A DNA stretch of 64,000 nt from Brachionus plicatilis (GCA_010279815.1 QEOQ01000104.1:460743-524742); one strand, 5' to 3'. Shown: positions 19,554 through 30,024, counted from the first letter of the stretch. The notes: generated by a model from the sequence alone, not told the origin. Numbers and translations: made by a program.

Positions 19554-22001
19554 AGTCTTTATAATCCACCCAATGTGCTTCTGAACTTTGAGTTTTTTAA
19601 AACAGTTAATAAAAAATGTAAAAACTACATTTTAGGTGGTGATCTTAATGCTAGAACAAAGCAAATAGGCTGCGTAGGAGAAAATGAAAACGGCATAATG
19701 TTGGAAAGAATAATCAATGAGTTAGACTTTTCAGTAATCAATGATAAGCGTCCTACTTTCAATATTTTTAATAGGAATTACTTTGAAATTCTTGATCTTT
19801 TTTTAGTTTCATCTTCATTAATTGACAAAATTACCGACTTTTGTGTCTTAAATAGTCAAGACATGACTAGCGACCATTTCCCAATCGAAGCATCGATTTC
19901 TATGGGCTATCAATTAGAAAATAAATCAGAAGCTAAAAGGTTTAACTATAAGAAGGCAAACTGGCAATTATTCAGCGAGATTTTAAATTCTCAAATAGTG
20001 AATATCACTGAAAGTTCCCTCACAATAGATCAACTAAATGATAAAATTACAGAAAAAATTATTTCTGCCTCACATAAAAGTATTCCATATCTTTCTCAGA
20101 AAATCTACAAAACGAGTCTTCCACCGAACATTGTTAATTTGATCAAAGAACGTAGGAAAGTAAGAATAAACTTTCAGAAAACCCGCTGTCAAAATCTCAA
20201 GAAAAAATTTAATCAACTAACATTTGAGCTAAAGGCCTCTTTAAAAAAATTCTGGAATCAAAATTGGTTTGATTTTATTGAGAAGATGGGAAAAAACCCA
20301 TTGACAAGTAGACCTTTTTGGAAGAAAATTAATAAATTTAGAACAAAAAAAGGATCAAATTTAATTCCTAACTTGATTTTAAATGAAAAGGAATTCAAAA
20401 CGAATGAAGAAAAGGGAAAATGCTTCGGAGAACTTTTATCTTCAATATTTAGTCCTAATTCTGATTTAATTGATACCGAGAAAGATTTCGAAATACTAAA
20501 TTCCAACTCTGATTTCTTTAGAAACAATAACCAGTGTAATTTTAATGATCCAATTTGCTTAAATGAATTAATTATGGCTTTAAAAAGATTGAAAAATGAA
20601 GCGGCATCAGGACCTGACCAAATTCATAATTTAATGTTAAAAAACTTACCTAGAAATTCATTAATAGAAATTATAGAACTTTTTAATTTATCTCTTCGAG
20701 AAGGTAGAGTCCCTAAAGCCTGGAAAACATCGATCATTACTATGATTCAAAAAAAAGCCTCTTCTTTACAAGATCTTTCAAATTATAGACCAATTAGTAT
20801 AACGAGTTGTTTAGGAAAGCTACTGGAACGCATAGTATATTCAAGATTATACAATTATTTGGAAAAAAATTCATTACTTATCCAGGAGCAATCTGGATTT
20901 AGGAGACACCGGCGAACATCAGATAATCTTTTCTTTTTAATTCAAAAAATTGTTGAATCATTTAACAGAAAAAAAAGAGTTTGCAGCCTTTTTTTTGATA
21001 TTTCTAAAGCCTTTGATAGGGTTTGGCATGAAGGTTTACTTTTTAAATTGATTAAAATAAATCCACCTCATTACTTGACTAACTGGATTAGATCCTTTTT
21101 AGACTCTAGGACATTTAAGGTAAATGTGAATGACCATCTGAGCGAAGAATATCAAATAACTGCAGGTGTTCCTCAAGGCTCGGTAATTAGTCCTCTCTTA
21201 TTTAGTATATATATTAATGACATTCCCAAAAGAAACAAAACAAATAATGAATACTCTCTGCTTTTCGCAGATGATCTAGTTACATTCTTCATTTATAACA
21301 AAAAGGGGAACCTAGAAAATAAGATTAATAAATACACCAACGAACTAGAATTATGGCTTATTAAATGGAAAATGAAGATATCAGTTGAAAAGTCGTGTTC
21401 AGTAGTCTTTTCTAGGTACAAAAAAGAGAGTGATAATCTAAACTTAAAAATTTATGGAAACAGAATAGTGAGCCAAAAAGAAATCAAGTTTCTTGGTATT
21501 AAATTTGATTCTAAGTTAAACTTTAATATACTGGTAGACGAAATTAAAGAACGCTGCAATAAAAGACTAAACATTATTAAGATATTGTCAAACAAAAAAT
21601 GGGGTCTCAATCAAAACACACTAGGAAATTTATATAAATCTTTAGTCGGATCAATCTTAGACTATTCTTTTCCTTGCCTAAATTCATTTTCAGAAAATAA
21701 TATCAAAAAACTGCAAGCAATTCAGAATACAGCAGTCAGGTCTATTCTTAAGTTAAAATATGATACTCCCTCCAACATCGTGTATCATGAGGCTTTTAAT
21801 AAACTAAAATTACTAACAGTCTCGAATCGGCTTTTTGAATTGAGTGAGAGATATGTTGGGACAGGACTGAGTCATTCTATCCCATTAGTTGAAAGACTGG
21901 TGAAGGAATACAAAGAAGGTTTCGAATCAAGACATATTGAATATCCAACTCCATTGTGTAATTGCTACCTTACCATTTCTTCTTATTTTCCTGAAACTTG
22001 A
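19554..22001 (+). CDS. LINE polyprotein: AP endonuclease (partial) and reverse transcriptase
   Basis: The frame is open from 19515, but LINE sequence starts near 19554, so about 815 residues belong to it. The endonuclease remnant shows YNPPN, GGDLNAR (catalytic Asp) and TSDHFPIEA. The RT shows the expected order: SGFRRHRRTSDNL, FFDISKAFDRVWHEG, GVPQGSVISPLLFSIYIND and LLFADDL with the catalytic Asp pair, followed by a thumb and a C-terminal SILDYSFPCLNSFS / LQAIQNTAVRSILKL region like Jockey/CR1-group elements. There is no RNase H or zinc knuckle. No stops or frameshifts interrupt it, so the copy is young despite the 5' truncation. Confidence 0.9.
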   Translation, partial: SLYNPPNVLLNFEFFKTVNKKCKNYILGGDLNARTKQIGCVGENENGIMLERIINELDFSVINDKRPTFNIFNRNYFEILDLFLVSSSLIDKITDFCVLNSQDMTSDHFPIEASISMGYQLENKSEAKRFNYKKANWQLFSEILNSQIVNITESSLTIDQLNDKITEKIISASHKSIPYLSQKIYKTSLPPNIVNLIKERRKVRINFQKTRCQNLKKKFNQLTFELKASLKKFWNQNWFDFIEKMGKNPLTSRPFWKKINKFRTKKGSNLIPNLILNEKEFKTNEEKGKCFGELLSSIFSPNSDLIDTEKDFEILNSNSDFFRNNNQCNFNDPICLNELIMALKRLKNEAASGPDQIHNLMLKNLPRNSLIEIIELFNLSLREGRVPKAWKTSIITMIQKKASSLQDLSNYRPISITSCLGKLLERIVYSRLYNYLEKNSLLIQEQSGFRRHRRTSDNLFFLIQKIVESFNRKKRVCSLFFDISKAFDRVWHEGLLFKLIKINPPHYLTNWIRSFLDSRTFKVNVNDHLSEEYQITAGVPQGSVISPLLFSIYINDIPKRNKTNNEYSLLFADDLVTFFIYNKKGNLENKINKYTNELELWLIKWKMKISVEKSCSVVFSRYKKESDNLNLKIYGNRIVSQKEIKFLGIKFDSKLNFNILVDEIKERCNKRLNIIKILSNKKWGLNQNTLGNLYKSLVGSILDYSFPCLNSFSENNIKKLQAIQNTAVRSILKLKYDTPSNIVYHEAFNKLKLLTVSNRLFELSERYVGTGLSHSIPLVERLVKEYKEGFESRHIEYPTPLCNCYLTISSYFPET

Positions 22002-22184
22002 ACTATGCAAACATGTGCCACATGTTGCAATCTTTTCCAATTTATGTCTTTTAAATTTTCATTTTTTTAGTTTATTTACTTTATTTTGATTCTTTTTTTT
22101 TATCTCATTTTATTAACTTTAATTTTATTTTTATTTTATTTCATTTTTATTTTATTTTTTTTTTTATTTTACTTTTTAACTTAT

Positions 22185-22211
22185 TCTGAAGGAGCTTTAG
22201 CTCGGGACAGA
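22185..22211 (+). other. Conserved LINE 3' stem-loop (copy C)
   Basis: Same GAGC-TTTA-GCTC hairpin as at 5702 and 13517, here in its full context 3' of an intact RT frame. This identifies the family to which the two shorter fragments belong. Confidence 0.75.
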
Positions 22212-22249
22212 AAACAAATAAATAAATAAAAATAAATAATACTATTTTT

Positions 22250-22480
22250 GTGGTATTAGTTTATTACGGTCCATTACCGTAAAACTAAAAAGGGATAAAA
22301 TTTCTTTAACCTTACCACGAAAATATACTTAATTTTTCGTAAAATACCTCTTTTTCACTTTTCGGATTTTACGTTAATTTACGTAAAATGTGGTAAAATT
22401 TGGTTAATTTGCGGTATTTTACGTAATTTTTCGTAAAATACTGTTATCAAATCACCACTGTAATTTTGGTAAAATAACAT
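22250..22480. repeat. ACGTAA-array fragment ending CACCACTG-TA
   Basis: TTACGTAAAATG, TTTTACGTAATTTTTCG and similar units end at ATCACCACTGTA (22465-22476). The complement CAGTGGTGAT resembles the CAGTGGTGTT tip of the 56.5-kb Tc1-like element, so this is probably the right end of a related MITE. No matching left tip is visible. Confidence 0.45.
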
Positions 22481-24667
22481 GAAAAATTTATTTTGTATTT
22501 TAAAAATAAAACGAAAACGAAAAAACAATAACAATTCATTGAATGATGCAGTGCCAATACATGAGAATCCGATAAATTTGTTAATAAACTTAAAAAAGGT
22601 CGTCCAAAATTAGCTGGAAATTGGTTTTCCTTAAAATAGATTTTAATTTAATTTTTTCAATATTTAATTTTATTAGCACTATTTAATTAAATTATATAAC
22701 AAATTTATTAATTTTTTTCTCACCACAAAAAATTATAAAAAATTATTTTCAAATATGTAAAAATTATTTTTTTTTTTGAATTCGGCAAAAAAAAATTGTG
22801 TACTGATTTGTGGTGAAAGGTTTTAGTTTGTGATAAACAGTTTTTTAATTTTGGGGAACCATTTATCTCTATTTTTTTAATCATAGAGAAAAAAAAGTTT
22901 CTTTCCTAAGCTATTTTTATATTCAAAATTTTAAAATTTTCTTTTTTATTGAATTTTAATAAGTTTAAATTTTTAATTGATTTTAATAAATTTTACTTTT
23001 AAAGAAAAAAAATGAAATTTTTTAATATTCACAATTTTTTTAAGTGTAAAAATAAAATTATTTTAGTTTGAATGAATGATTATTAAAGTTATGAATTTGA
23101 ATTTCTGAATTAACTAAACCGTAATTATTTAAATTATTGATTGTTTTTGTTAAATAAATTATAAATAGCTTTTTAAGCATTTTCTTAGGTTTTCCAGAAT
23201 TTTGAACATTTTGAAGCCATTCTATTTGTTTGGCTTCTGTAAAGCTTGCCAATTCGCTGTCGTCATCTAATATCTGGAATTCATTTTAGAAAGAACCATT
23301 TGTGTCTTTCAAGTGTAAGCTCGTGTCAAGAGCACGAGCTCTTAATTGAGTCAAGATGTGAGCTTAGTGCTAAATTTAATTGTCAGCATTTCGAATTTAT
23401 TTTTTTGCTCGATATTGTAAAAGAATTAAAAAAAAGTAATTTTAAAAAATTATTTTTTTTTACTTATTTCTCCATTAAAAATGAACTTTACTTTAATTAA
23501 CGTAAATTTTAAATTTTTCTACTAATAAATTTTAAAAAATTAACTTGTTCATGTTTTTCTACCAAAATAAACACATAATTGAAGAAATTTTGGTCCTTTA
23601 TAATTTTAGGGTAAAATTAGCAATTTTACGTAAAATCACTTTTGTAAATTTTCGTTTTTTCACGTATATTTTGCCTAAAGGACACTATCGAAAGACAGAT
23701 ATCGTAGCAGCACTGTAGGTGAAAAAAAATGTTTAATTCCGGAAATAATCTCTTTGTTAAAAAAGATTTGTATAAAAAGTTTTTTAAATAAAATAAGTTG
23801 TTTATTTATGAAGAGTTTTTTTTGTTGCATGTAGCATTATAAAGTTAATTTATTTAAGTGATAAAAAATGTAATTTTTGTTACATTATTAATGTATTTTA
23901 GTTTTACCTCCTGACCCCCAACTGAATAAGGGATCAAGTTTCTAAAAATAAAAAAATTCTTTTTCAAAAAGAATAAATTTTTGTAAAAAAACAAACTTAA
24001 TTTTCAAAAAGTGTAGAAAACCTGAAACAAATTGATATGTTAAAACATGTAAAAAAATATTTTTGCTTTGTAAAATAAGCGGGAGTAAGGAAATTTTCAA
24101 AATTTAGGGGTAGTTGGTCTTTTAGTACAACCAAATTTTATTGCATATAAATTTATTTAAATTTCAGTTTATTTTATTTCTAAAGTAAATTCAGTTTCTA
24201 AGTTTATTTTGTTTAATAATTAGATAAAAATTTTAAGATTTTTAATTGCTTTTAATATAAATAAAAATTTAAATTCAGTTTATTGAATTTAGAGGCGAAA
24301 AGAAAATGATTTTGAAAATAGTTGAAATTTTTTTTTTTTGGAAATAAATAATATCATAGCACTTTTCAGCCTCAGTGTTAAATTTTAATTTTAAGTATTG
24401 TTTAAAGAATATCAAAGTTTTGAATCAGAAAAAATGGTCAAATTTAGATTAATGTAGATCTTCTAAATATACATATGATACACTCATAGATGTAAAATTA
24501 TAAAAAAAGAAAAATATTTTTCAATTTTTTTGTTCATTAAATTTTCTTTTTTCCTCATCTATTTAAATGTACCTTTTTTGACAAAATATATTTTTTTTAA
24601 TCCAAAATAAATTATTTTAATCAAACAAAAAAAAAGAATAGTGGGAATTTGATTTTTGAGATCTATT
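22481..24667. other. Long AT-rich stretch without a supported gene
   Basis: There is no convincing coding frame. The 84-codon ORF at 23246-23500 contains a small hairpin (AGCTCGTG...CACGAGCT at 23318-23340) and no recognisable domain. At 23610-23717 an ACGTAA-type fragment ends TATCGTAGCAGCACTG-TA, related to the CAGTACTGCTACG tip at 61238. A C-rich patch (CCTCCTGACCCCCAACTG) lies near 23910. Confidence 0.4.
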
Positions 24668-24840
24668 TCTTTCTGCTAGTAATTTTTTTTCTTCTGCTAT
24701 TAAATTTTTTTTTAACTGCTAGGAAAAAAATATATTTATGATAGCTAAATTTTTTTTATGCTTCCTAAAAAATTAAATAATGAATTACTTAATTAATTAA
24801 CTTGAAAAATGATATAAAAACAAATAATTGATAACTTCAG

Positions 24841-25093
24841 GCAAGCTACTCCTTTGGAAAGTTCGTTTCAAGAGTATAACGTTTTATCCAATGTTATAAA
24901 TAGTGAAATCTTATCAAATCCTTTACAATTAGATGAATTGATTGATTTAAATTTTGGTCAAAATTATCAAGATGATGCACAAAAATCTTCAAATGGTCCA
25001 AAACGTCGTGGTAGACCTCGTGGTTCTACAACTAAAAAAAGAAAAACAGAAAATAGTTCTGTCAGAAAATCAAAAAGAGAGCGACAAAACTAA
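24841..25093 (+). CDS. Terminal exon with an AT-hook motif
   Basis: An acceptor (ATAACTTCAG at 24831-24840) precedes an open frame of about 84 residues that ends at TAA 25093. The first half is acidic/hydrophobic (LQLDELIDLNFGQNY). The second half is strongly basic with PKRRGRPRGSTTKKRK, a classic AT-hook core (RGRPRG) that binds the minor groove of AT-rich DNA. It contains no ATG near the start, so it must be a downstream exon or a captured gene fragment; I could not find the preceding exon. It sits between inverted terminal repeats of a transposon-like element. Confidence 0.5.
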
Positions 25094-25135
25094 AATTGAT
25101 ATTTCCATATGAAATTTTTATATTTTTTGTCGGTA

Positions 25136-25849
25136 CAGTCGATCCTCCGTATAACGAACCCCCATATAACGAACTCCTCTATATTACGAATATGAATCCA
25201 GGAACCGATTTTTTATAAAGGAAAAAGATTGCTAATTTTCTTTGATACAACGAACCTCTTTATAACGAAATCCCGATATAACGAACTAAGAAAAAAAAAC
25301 GAGTAATACTTTTCTTAAGAAAAAAACCTTTATATAACGAATTTTAAAAAAATGACATACGTTATTTAACACATCTTGAGTGAATTCAGTGTAAATTGAG
25401 CGGAATTTTATTTTCGTTTTACTTTTTTTTTAATTGGATATAAATAAAATTATAATAGATTATTCAATCTTTCACTCCAAAATTGCCAATAAAATTTTAT
25501 ATTGATTTCTAAAATTTCGCTCGATTCACTCACTATGACCTTGATAAAAAAAATAGTAAATAAATACTTGACAATTACTAATTATTTTTAATTAGCTTTT
25601 TATTTAATATTGAAAATTTAATAATTGAAAGTAGCTTTACCAAGCTTCCATCTGTAACCGATTTTTTTCAAAAAAATTAACTATTTATTTTATTTCGCAT
25701 TTTTTATCTTAGATTTTTTTATCAATAAAATTTGGTTTAAAAATTTTTTGGTTCCTATCATTTTATATGGGAATTTCGATATAACGAAATTCGATATAAC
25801 GAATACCGAATTTTCCGCCCAAGTAGTTCGTTATACCGAGGATTGACTG
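25136..25849. mobile_element. 714-bp pogo/Tigger-type MITE
   Basis: Left tip CAGTCGATCCTCCGTATAAC and right tip (complement) CAGTCAATCCTCGGTATAAC differ at two positions. TA flanks both sides (25134-25135, 25850-25851). The ATATAACGAAC unit is iterated inside both ends, typical of pogo/Tigger elements across eukaryotes. No coding sequence. Confidence 0.9.
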
Positions 25850-26208
25850 TACTTAGCTTAATTTTTATATTCTCCTTTTCAACTTTAATATGAATAAAAT
25901 TTTATAAAAATATTTATGGTTATTTTTTTATACTTTTATTTTTGCTATCATAAACATAATTTTAATAGCAGATGAAAAAAAATTGCTAGCAGAAGAAATA
26001 ACGACCTTAATTTTTTATTTGAAAAAATTTTAAAACGAAAAAATATCATTTTTTCATAAAATTAAAAACAACAAATATGTTTTTTAATCTGAAGCTAGAA
26101 ATCAAGACTCAAATTTAGCGCATATATTTAATTTGAATAATTTTTGTACATTCTTTTGTTCCTCAATCGCTTACAAATATAATTTATTTATTAATTTGAT
26201 AATTTAAT

Positions 26209-27519
26209 ATGGATGAAAAATACTCTAAACTAAATGTATATCATAAAAGCTTGATTGCTGGACACTTGACGAAAATAAAACACCATAATACAGATGAATA
26301 CGCATTTAAATACACTCAAGAATATGTTGAGTCCGACCAAACTGTACCTCTGGGTGTCAATCTACCCAAAAGGTTCGAAATTTATTCATGTAAAGAAAAG
26401 CTGCCACCATTTTTTGACAATCTAGTGTCCGAAGGCTGGTTAAGAGAATGTCAATCAAAAGCATTACATTTAAAAGATTTTAAAGAAGGAGATAAATTCC
26501 ATATTCTTTCTTATTTTGGATTTGACTTGATAGGTCCCATTTCAATTAAACAGGATCAAATCGACAATAAATTATTTGCCCCTCATTTTTATTACAAACT
26601 ACGCTCATTATCATCCTCTCAAGATTCCAATTATTCTCAAACATCATGTGCTTCCATTCACAGTAACTCAACTATTGGTGGAGTCCAAAAAAAAGTATTG
26701 GTAAAGAAAATTAATGATGAGTTTTGTTTGACAACTGTTGATCAATTAAGCACTCATATTGCCAAATTAGAATCGGAAGGATACCCAGATTTGATTGAGC
26801 TAGAGTATTTAAGTACTCGTGTAATGGAAATTTTACTTCCAAATGACCAAATTCATAATGTTCAAATAGGTTTTGTAAATGAATTGAAGGAAAATGCATT
26901 GATTGTAGAAAGATTTGATAGATACTATTCAAATGGTCTAGTCAAACGGAAGCATTTTGAAGAATTCAATCAATTGTTGGATAAGCATACAGAAGATAAA
27001 TACAATTTTTCATATGATGAAATGGGCTTTTTTATGCGCAATTGTACACTTTGTAAACATGAAGATTTTTTGAAGCTTTTTAAACGAATACTAGCATGTA
27101 TTCTCATCGGAAACACTGACGCTCATTTGAAAAATTTTGCCATGTTTCACGATCATGATGGATCCTTATCGCTCACGCCAATGTATGATATTGTCGCTTC
27201 TTCTTTTTACCCACAGCTAAATACACTAGCTTTGACTATAAATGGAAAAAAAGATGCCATAATTAATGACTTGAAGCCAAAACAGATTGTGGAATTTGCA
27301 TTTAATCCAAAAGGTTTCGGATTAGATGGGAAATTATTGATTGAGATTATTGATGAATTTAATGATTATAAACAAGAAGCAATTTTGTTTCTCCAAAGCG
27401 AGAATATAAATGAGAATGTTCAAAAAAAATTAGTGGAAATGATTCAGAAAAGATGGAATGGTTCATTTGAAGGAGTCAAATCATATTTAGACAAGAGGAA
27501 AAAAAAGACAAACTATTAA
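26209..27519 (+). CDS. HipA-family serine/threonine kinase, intronless
   Basis: A 436-residue protein with both HipA parts in order. Residues 45-113 are the N-terminal subdomain (VPLGVNLPKRFE, LPPFFDNLVSEGWLRE, then FGFDLIGPISI). Residues 150-430 are the kinase-like C-terminal domain: IGGVQKKVLV (158-162, ATP-loop region), a Lys in STHIAKLE (186), ERFDR (234-238), GNTDAHLKNF (301-310, catalytic Asp 304 and metal-binding Asn) and MYDIVA (Asp 327). In bacteria HipA phosphorylates glutamyl-tRNA synthetase and is the toxin of HipBA. No HipB-like antitoxin gene is visible nearby. A single exon with AATAAA just after the stop and host-like base composition suggest a transferred, ameliorated gene. 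All key residues appear intact. Its animal substrate is unknown. Confidence 0.85.
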   Translation: MDEKYSKLNVYHKSLIAGHLTKIKHHNTDEYAFKYTQEYVESDQTVPLGVNLPKRFEIYSCKEKLPPFFDNLVSEGWLRECQSKALHLKDFKEGDKFHILSYFGFDLIGPISIKQDQIDNKLFAPHFYYKLRSLSSSQDSNYSQTSCASIHSNSTIGGVQKKVLVKKINDEFCLTTVDQLSTHIAKLESEGYPDLIELEYLSTRVMEILLPNDQIHNVQIGFVNELKENALIVERFDRYYSNGLVKRKHFEEFNQLLDKHTEDKYNFSYDEMGFFMRNCTLCKHEDFLKLFKRILACILIGNTDAHLKNFAMFHDHDGSLSLTPMYDIVASSFYPQLNTLALTINGKKDAIINDLKPKQIVEFAFNPKGFGLDGKLLIEIIDEFNDYKQEAILFLQSENINENVQKKLVEMIQKRWNGSFEGVKSYLDKRKKKTNY

Positions 27520-28295
27520 GCTACAAATTTATTAATCAATAAATTTTCAATCCTAGACATGAGTTCTGCATGGCATTTTTATACCTATTAAAGTTTTATT
27601 TATGTTTTTATTTTGTACAATAATTGTTGATTTAAAAATCTAAAAATGTTAAAAAATTTTTAAATCTATTGTATTATGTGACAAATATATAGGTGATCTA
27701 TGAACAATTTAAAATGGTCACATATATTTTAAAAATTAAAAATTACTTGGTTTATTTTTTAATTTAACATTAAATTTTATAAATAAAACTTAATTTCTGG
27801 AACAAAAAATCACTTAAAATAAAATCTGAAAAATTCAAAAATAAATATTTAGTGTAATATCGACTTTGAAATTATTTGAGACTCAAGTCAAGTCATTGTG
27901 GCAGCCTACTAAATAAGAACCCAAAATTTGTACATTTAAAAAAAAGTCTTAGACCAGACTTGATTATTTTGACTTTTGATCAACTCTGCATATAGATAAT
28001 TAAATTAACGATTTTAATTAATTAATAATTTAATTATTTATTTTAATTTTAACTAATAGTTCACTATTAGTTAACAAAATTAACGAACAAATGTGGAAAA
28101 TTAAAAAATTAAAAATTTTTCAATTTTAATTTTTTTTAATTCTTAGTCATCTAATTCTATTTATTTTCAGAAGATTATTAAAAAAAAATAATCCTACAAG
28201 AACTTACAAAACACATAGAAAAAAAATTATATAATCAACAAAAAATTTTAATTTATTTAAAACAAACATACTTGTTTTTTTCTTTCTAAAATAAA
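27520..28295. other. Intergenic, nothing recognised
   Basis: AATAAA at about 27538 probably serves the HipA gene. The rest is AT-rich spacer. CATTGTGGCAGCCTACTAAA near 27895 resembles a short sequence near 60916 (ATTGTGGCGGCCTAATTAAA), so a dispersed repeat may pass through here. Confidence 0.4.
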
Positions 28296-28626
28296 GGCAT
28301 TGTGAATTTTGGTTCAAAAAACAAAAACAAAATATAAAAAATGCCAAGGCTTAAGTTTTGAAGGACCAAAACATGTTCTGTAAATTGTAGCAACTGATAC
28401 ATCCTCTGTATCACCAATATACCGATTTTTCAAAACTCTGCAATAAATCTGCAAAATTAAAAATATTGTGAATTTGTGATATTAAAAAAATCCAACTCAA
28501 CTTTAAGTGGTGGTACAGAGAATGTATCTGTTGCTCCAATTTTCAAAACATGTTTTGGTCAGTCGAAATTAAAGCTCTGGCGTTTTTTATATTTTTTTTG
28601 TCTTTTGTACCAAAATTCACATTGCC
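28296..28626. repeat. Imperfect palindromic MITE, GGCATTGTGAATTTTGG tips
   Basis: The left end GGCATTGTGAATTTTGG pairs with the right end CCAAAATTCACATTGCC, and similarity of the arms continues through CCAAAACATGTT / AACATGTTTTGG and ATCCTCTGTA / TACAGAGAAT. There is no ORF. Flanking AATAAA on both sides might be a short target duplication, but the flanks are too simple to be sure. Confidence 0.65.
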
Positions 28627-28854
28627 AAAAATAAAGATATTAAAATTTTTAAGGTAAAAAAGCATTCATCTTTCCATCTGAGCTTAGCTAAAAAATCAAC
28701 CAACTTAATCTAAAAGTTAAAAAAATAAAATTTTTTAAGTTTTTATATAATAATGAATTAAAAATTAATTAAATTTAATTTTCATATAGTAAATTTATTT
28801 TTGCAAACTAATTTTTTAAAATATTTCTAATTTTTTTTTCTAAATTAAAATCAA

Positions 28855-29535
28855 ATGAAGCGATTGCAGTCAAATTCTACAAAAGGAATCGGCAAGCTAA
28901 CAAGTGACAAAGCCAAGTCAGTATTAAACGATGAAACAGTCAAGTCAAGCATTAAAAAGTCAGCTCGATTTCTAAGCCTTGAGAGTTCAATGAAAGATGA
29001 AAAGCTACAGGTTTTCAAAAATGATCGATTCATATGCATCAAAGACAAGTATCCCAAGGCTAAAGTCCATTTTTTGCTGATACCCCATGGCAATGAGCTT
29101 CCTAAGATGATTCGTGTTGCCGACTTAATCAAATCAAACCAGTGCCTTGATTTACTTAAAGAAATAAAGTCTTTATCAGAAAAAATAATAGCGGAAAATT
29201 TTCCCAATGAACTCAAATCAAAGGCTATGTGCGGATTTCACTCGATTCAATCCATGCAGCCATTGCACATGCACATCATATCCAAAGACTTCGATTCTGA
29301 CTGTTTAAAGAACAAAAAACACTGGAACTCGTTCAATACTAAATACTTCATCAATCTGAACGATTTAATCGAGTGTCTAAAAAATGAAAGAGATTATTTT
29401 AAAAATGATTTTTTTAATTTGAATAATCAAAAAATTCTAAAAGACTATTTGGACTGTCCGCTCAAGTGTAACGTGTGCAATGCTGTACAAAAGAATATGC
29501 CCTCTCTAAAACGCCATTTAGTCACTCATAAATAA
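28855..29535 (+). CDS. APTX: Aprataxin, short form without FHA domain
   Basis: A 226-residue HIT-superfamily protein that removes AMP from abortive 5'-adenylated DNA ends. The HIT core spans residues 45-165. GFHSIQSMQPLHMHIISKDF holds the catalytic His pair (138 and 140); the first His of the canonical triad is replaced, as in several aprataxins. The aprataxin hallmark LKNKKHWNSFNTKYF follows (151-165). A C2H2 zinc finger closes the protein (Cys 205 and 208, His 221 and 225). Vertebrate aprataxin has an extra N-terminal FHA domain; here only a basic leader of about 40 residues is present, like yeast and plant forms. One exon, nuclear DNA repair role inferred from the family. A second same-strand gene starts about 110 bases downstream. 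Confidence 0.93.
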   Translation: MKRLQSNSTKGIGKLTSDKAKSVLNDETVKSSIKKSARFLSLESSMKDEKLQVFKNDRFICIKDKYPKAKVHFLLIPHGNELPKMIRVADLIKSNQCLDLLKEIKSLSEKIIAENFPNELKSKAMCGFHSIQSMQPLHMHIISKDFDSDCLKNKKHWNSFNTKYFINLNDLIECLKNERDYFKNDFFNLNNQKILKDYLDCPLKCNVCNAVQKNMPSLKRHLVTHK

Positions 29536-29648
29536 ATAAAATTTTTTTCATTTTATTTTTAGATTTTTTTGTTGTATCTAAATTTAAAAATAAATTCAAA
29601 TATTTCTATTTTTTTTGTAGAATTTAAATTTTAATAAAATTAATTCAA

Positions 29649-30024
29649 ATGAATAGTAATTTTTTATATTTAATTAATTTTTTTTTAATTTTTTCTAGTT
29701 CAAAAAGTGAAACCATTAAGTTCAATGAGCAAATATTGGCCAGCATTATCAATTGCGTGTTATTCATTAATAAGTTCATATTTATTGGCATCCTATTCGA
29801 ATAAACACGAATACCGATTTCAAAAGGAATCGCTGATGTATCGTCTCTCGTTGGCAAATGGCGGCATGGGAGGCCTGTTTTTTTCCAAATATTTTGGCAA
29901 AACTTACCCACTTACGTTTGCCTATACAATATTTGGCTTTGTTCTTGCTGGTTCATATTATCAGTTCAGTAGTTTTATCAAAGAAAGACAATTAGCATCA
30001 ATGAAAAAATCAAAAATTTTTTAG
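29649..30024 (+). CDS. Small two-helix membrane protein, two exons
   Basis: Proposed exons are 29649-29655 (ATG AAT A) and 29699-30024, joined across a 43-bp intron (GTAATT...TTTCTAG). The join keeps the frame and gives about 110 residues. An alternative start is the ATG at 29725 (MSKYWPALS). Hydrophobic segments lie at ALSIACYSLISSYLLASY and PLTFAYTIFGFVLAGSYY, separated by a polar stretch with Gly-rich NGGMGGLFF. The layout vaguely recalls OCIA-domain mitochondrial or endosomal proteins, but similarity is weak. It follows aprataxin closely on the same strand, so co-transcription is possible. Confidence 0.65.

Larger units (their letters stand above)
19554..22239 (+). mobile_element. 5'-truncated LINE with EN and RT domains
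   Basis: The coding part is in one open frame to 22001. It is followed by a T-rich 3' UTR, the TCTGAAGGAGCTTTAGCTCGG hairpin at 22185 and an AAATAAATAAATAAAA tail. The 8-bp sequence TACTATTT occurs at both junctions (19546-19553 and 22240-22247), consistent with target-primed insertion. The 5' end is cut within the endonuclease domain, so the copy cannot be full length. Confidence 0.85.
18450..22300. mobile_element. Long-TIR element (MULE-like) hosting a LINE
   Basis: 18513-18630 and 19430-19549 are near-perfect inverted repeats made of loosely iterated units such as CACAA-TTTAATAAAA. Similarity extends outward to about 18450 on the left. On the right it continues only after the LINE (19554-22239) is removed, where TTTTTGTGGTATTAG resumes at 22245. 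A minus-strand ORF with a FLYWCH-like segment lies between the repeats. Outer boundaries and target duplication are uncertain. Confidence 0.6.
24668..26000. mobile_element. Element with iterated TCTGCTA terminal repeats
   Basis: The left side (about 24668-24760) has TTCTTTCTGCTAGTAATTTT, then TTCTGCTATTAAATTT, then ACTGCTAGG. The right side (25935-26000) is the inverted version (TAATAGCAGATGAAAAAAAA, TTGCTAGCAGAAGAAAT). Inside lie an AT-hook exon and a nested 714-bp pogo-type MITE. The repeat style, tandem degenerate units forming the inverted terminus, matches the elements at 18.5 and 35.8 kb. No clear target duplication. Confidence 0.5.

Noticed and set aside
24500..26208. HipB-like antitoxin gene upstream of the HipA gene
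   Set aside because: The only frame here is an AT-hook exon inside a transposon-like element. It has no HTH of the HipB (Xre) type, so no antitoxin is claimed.
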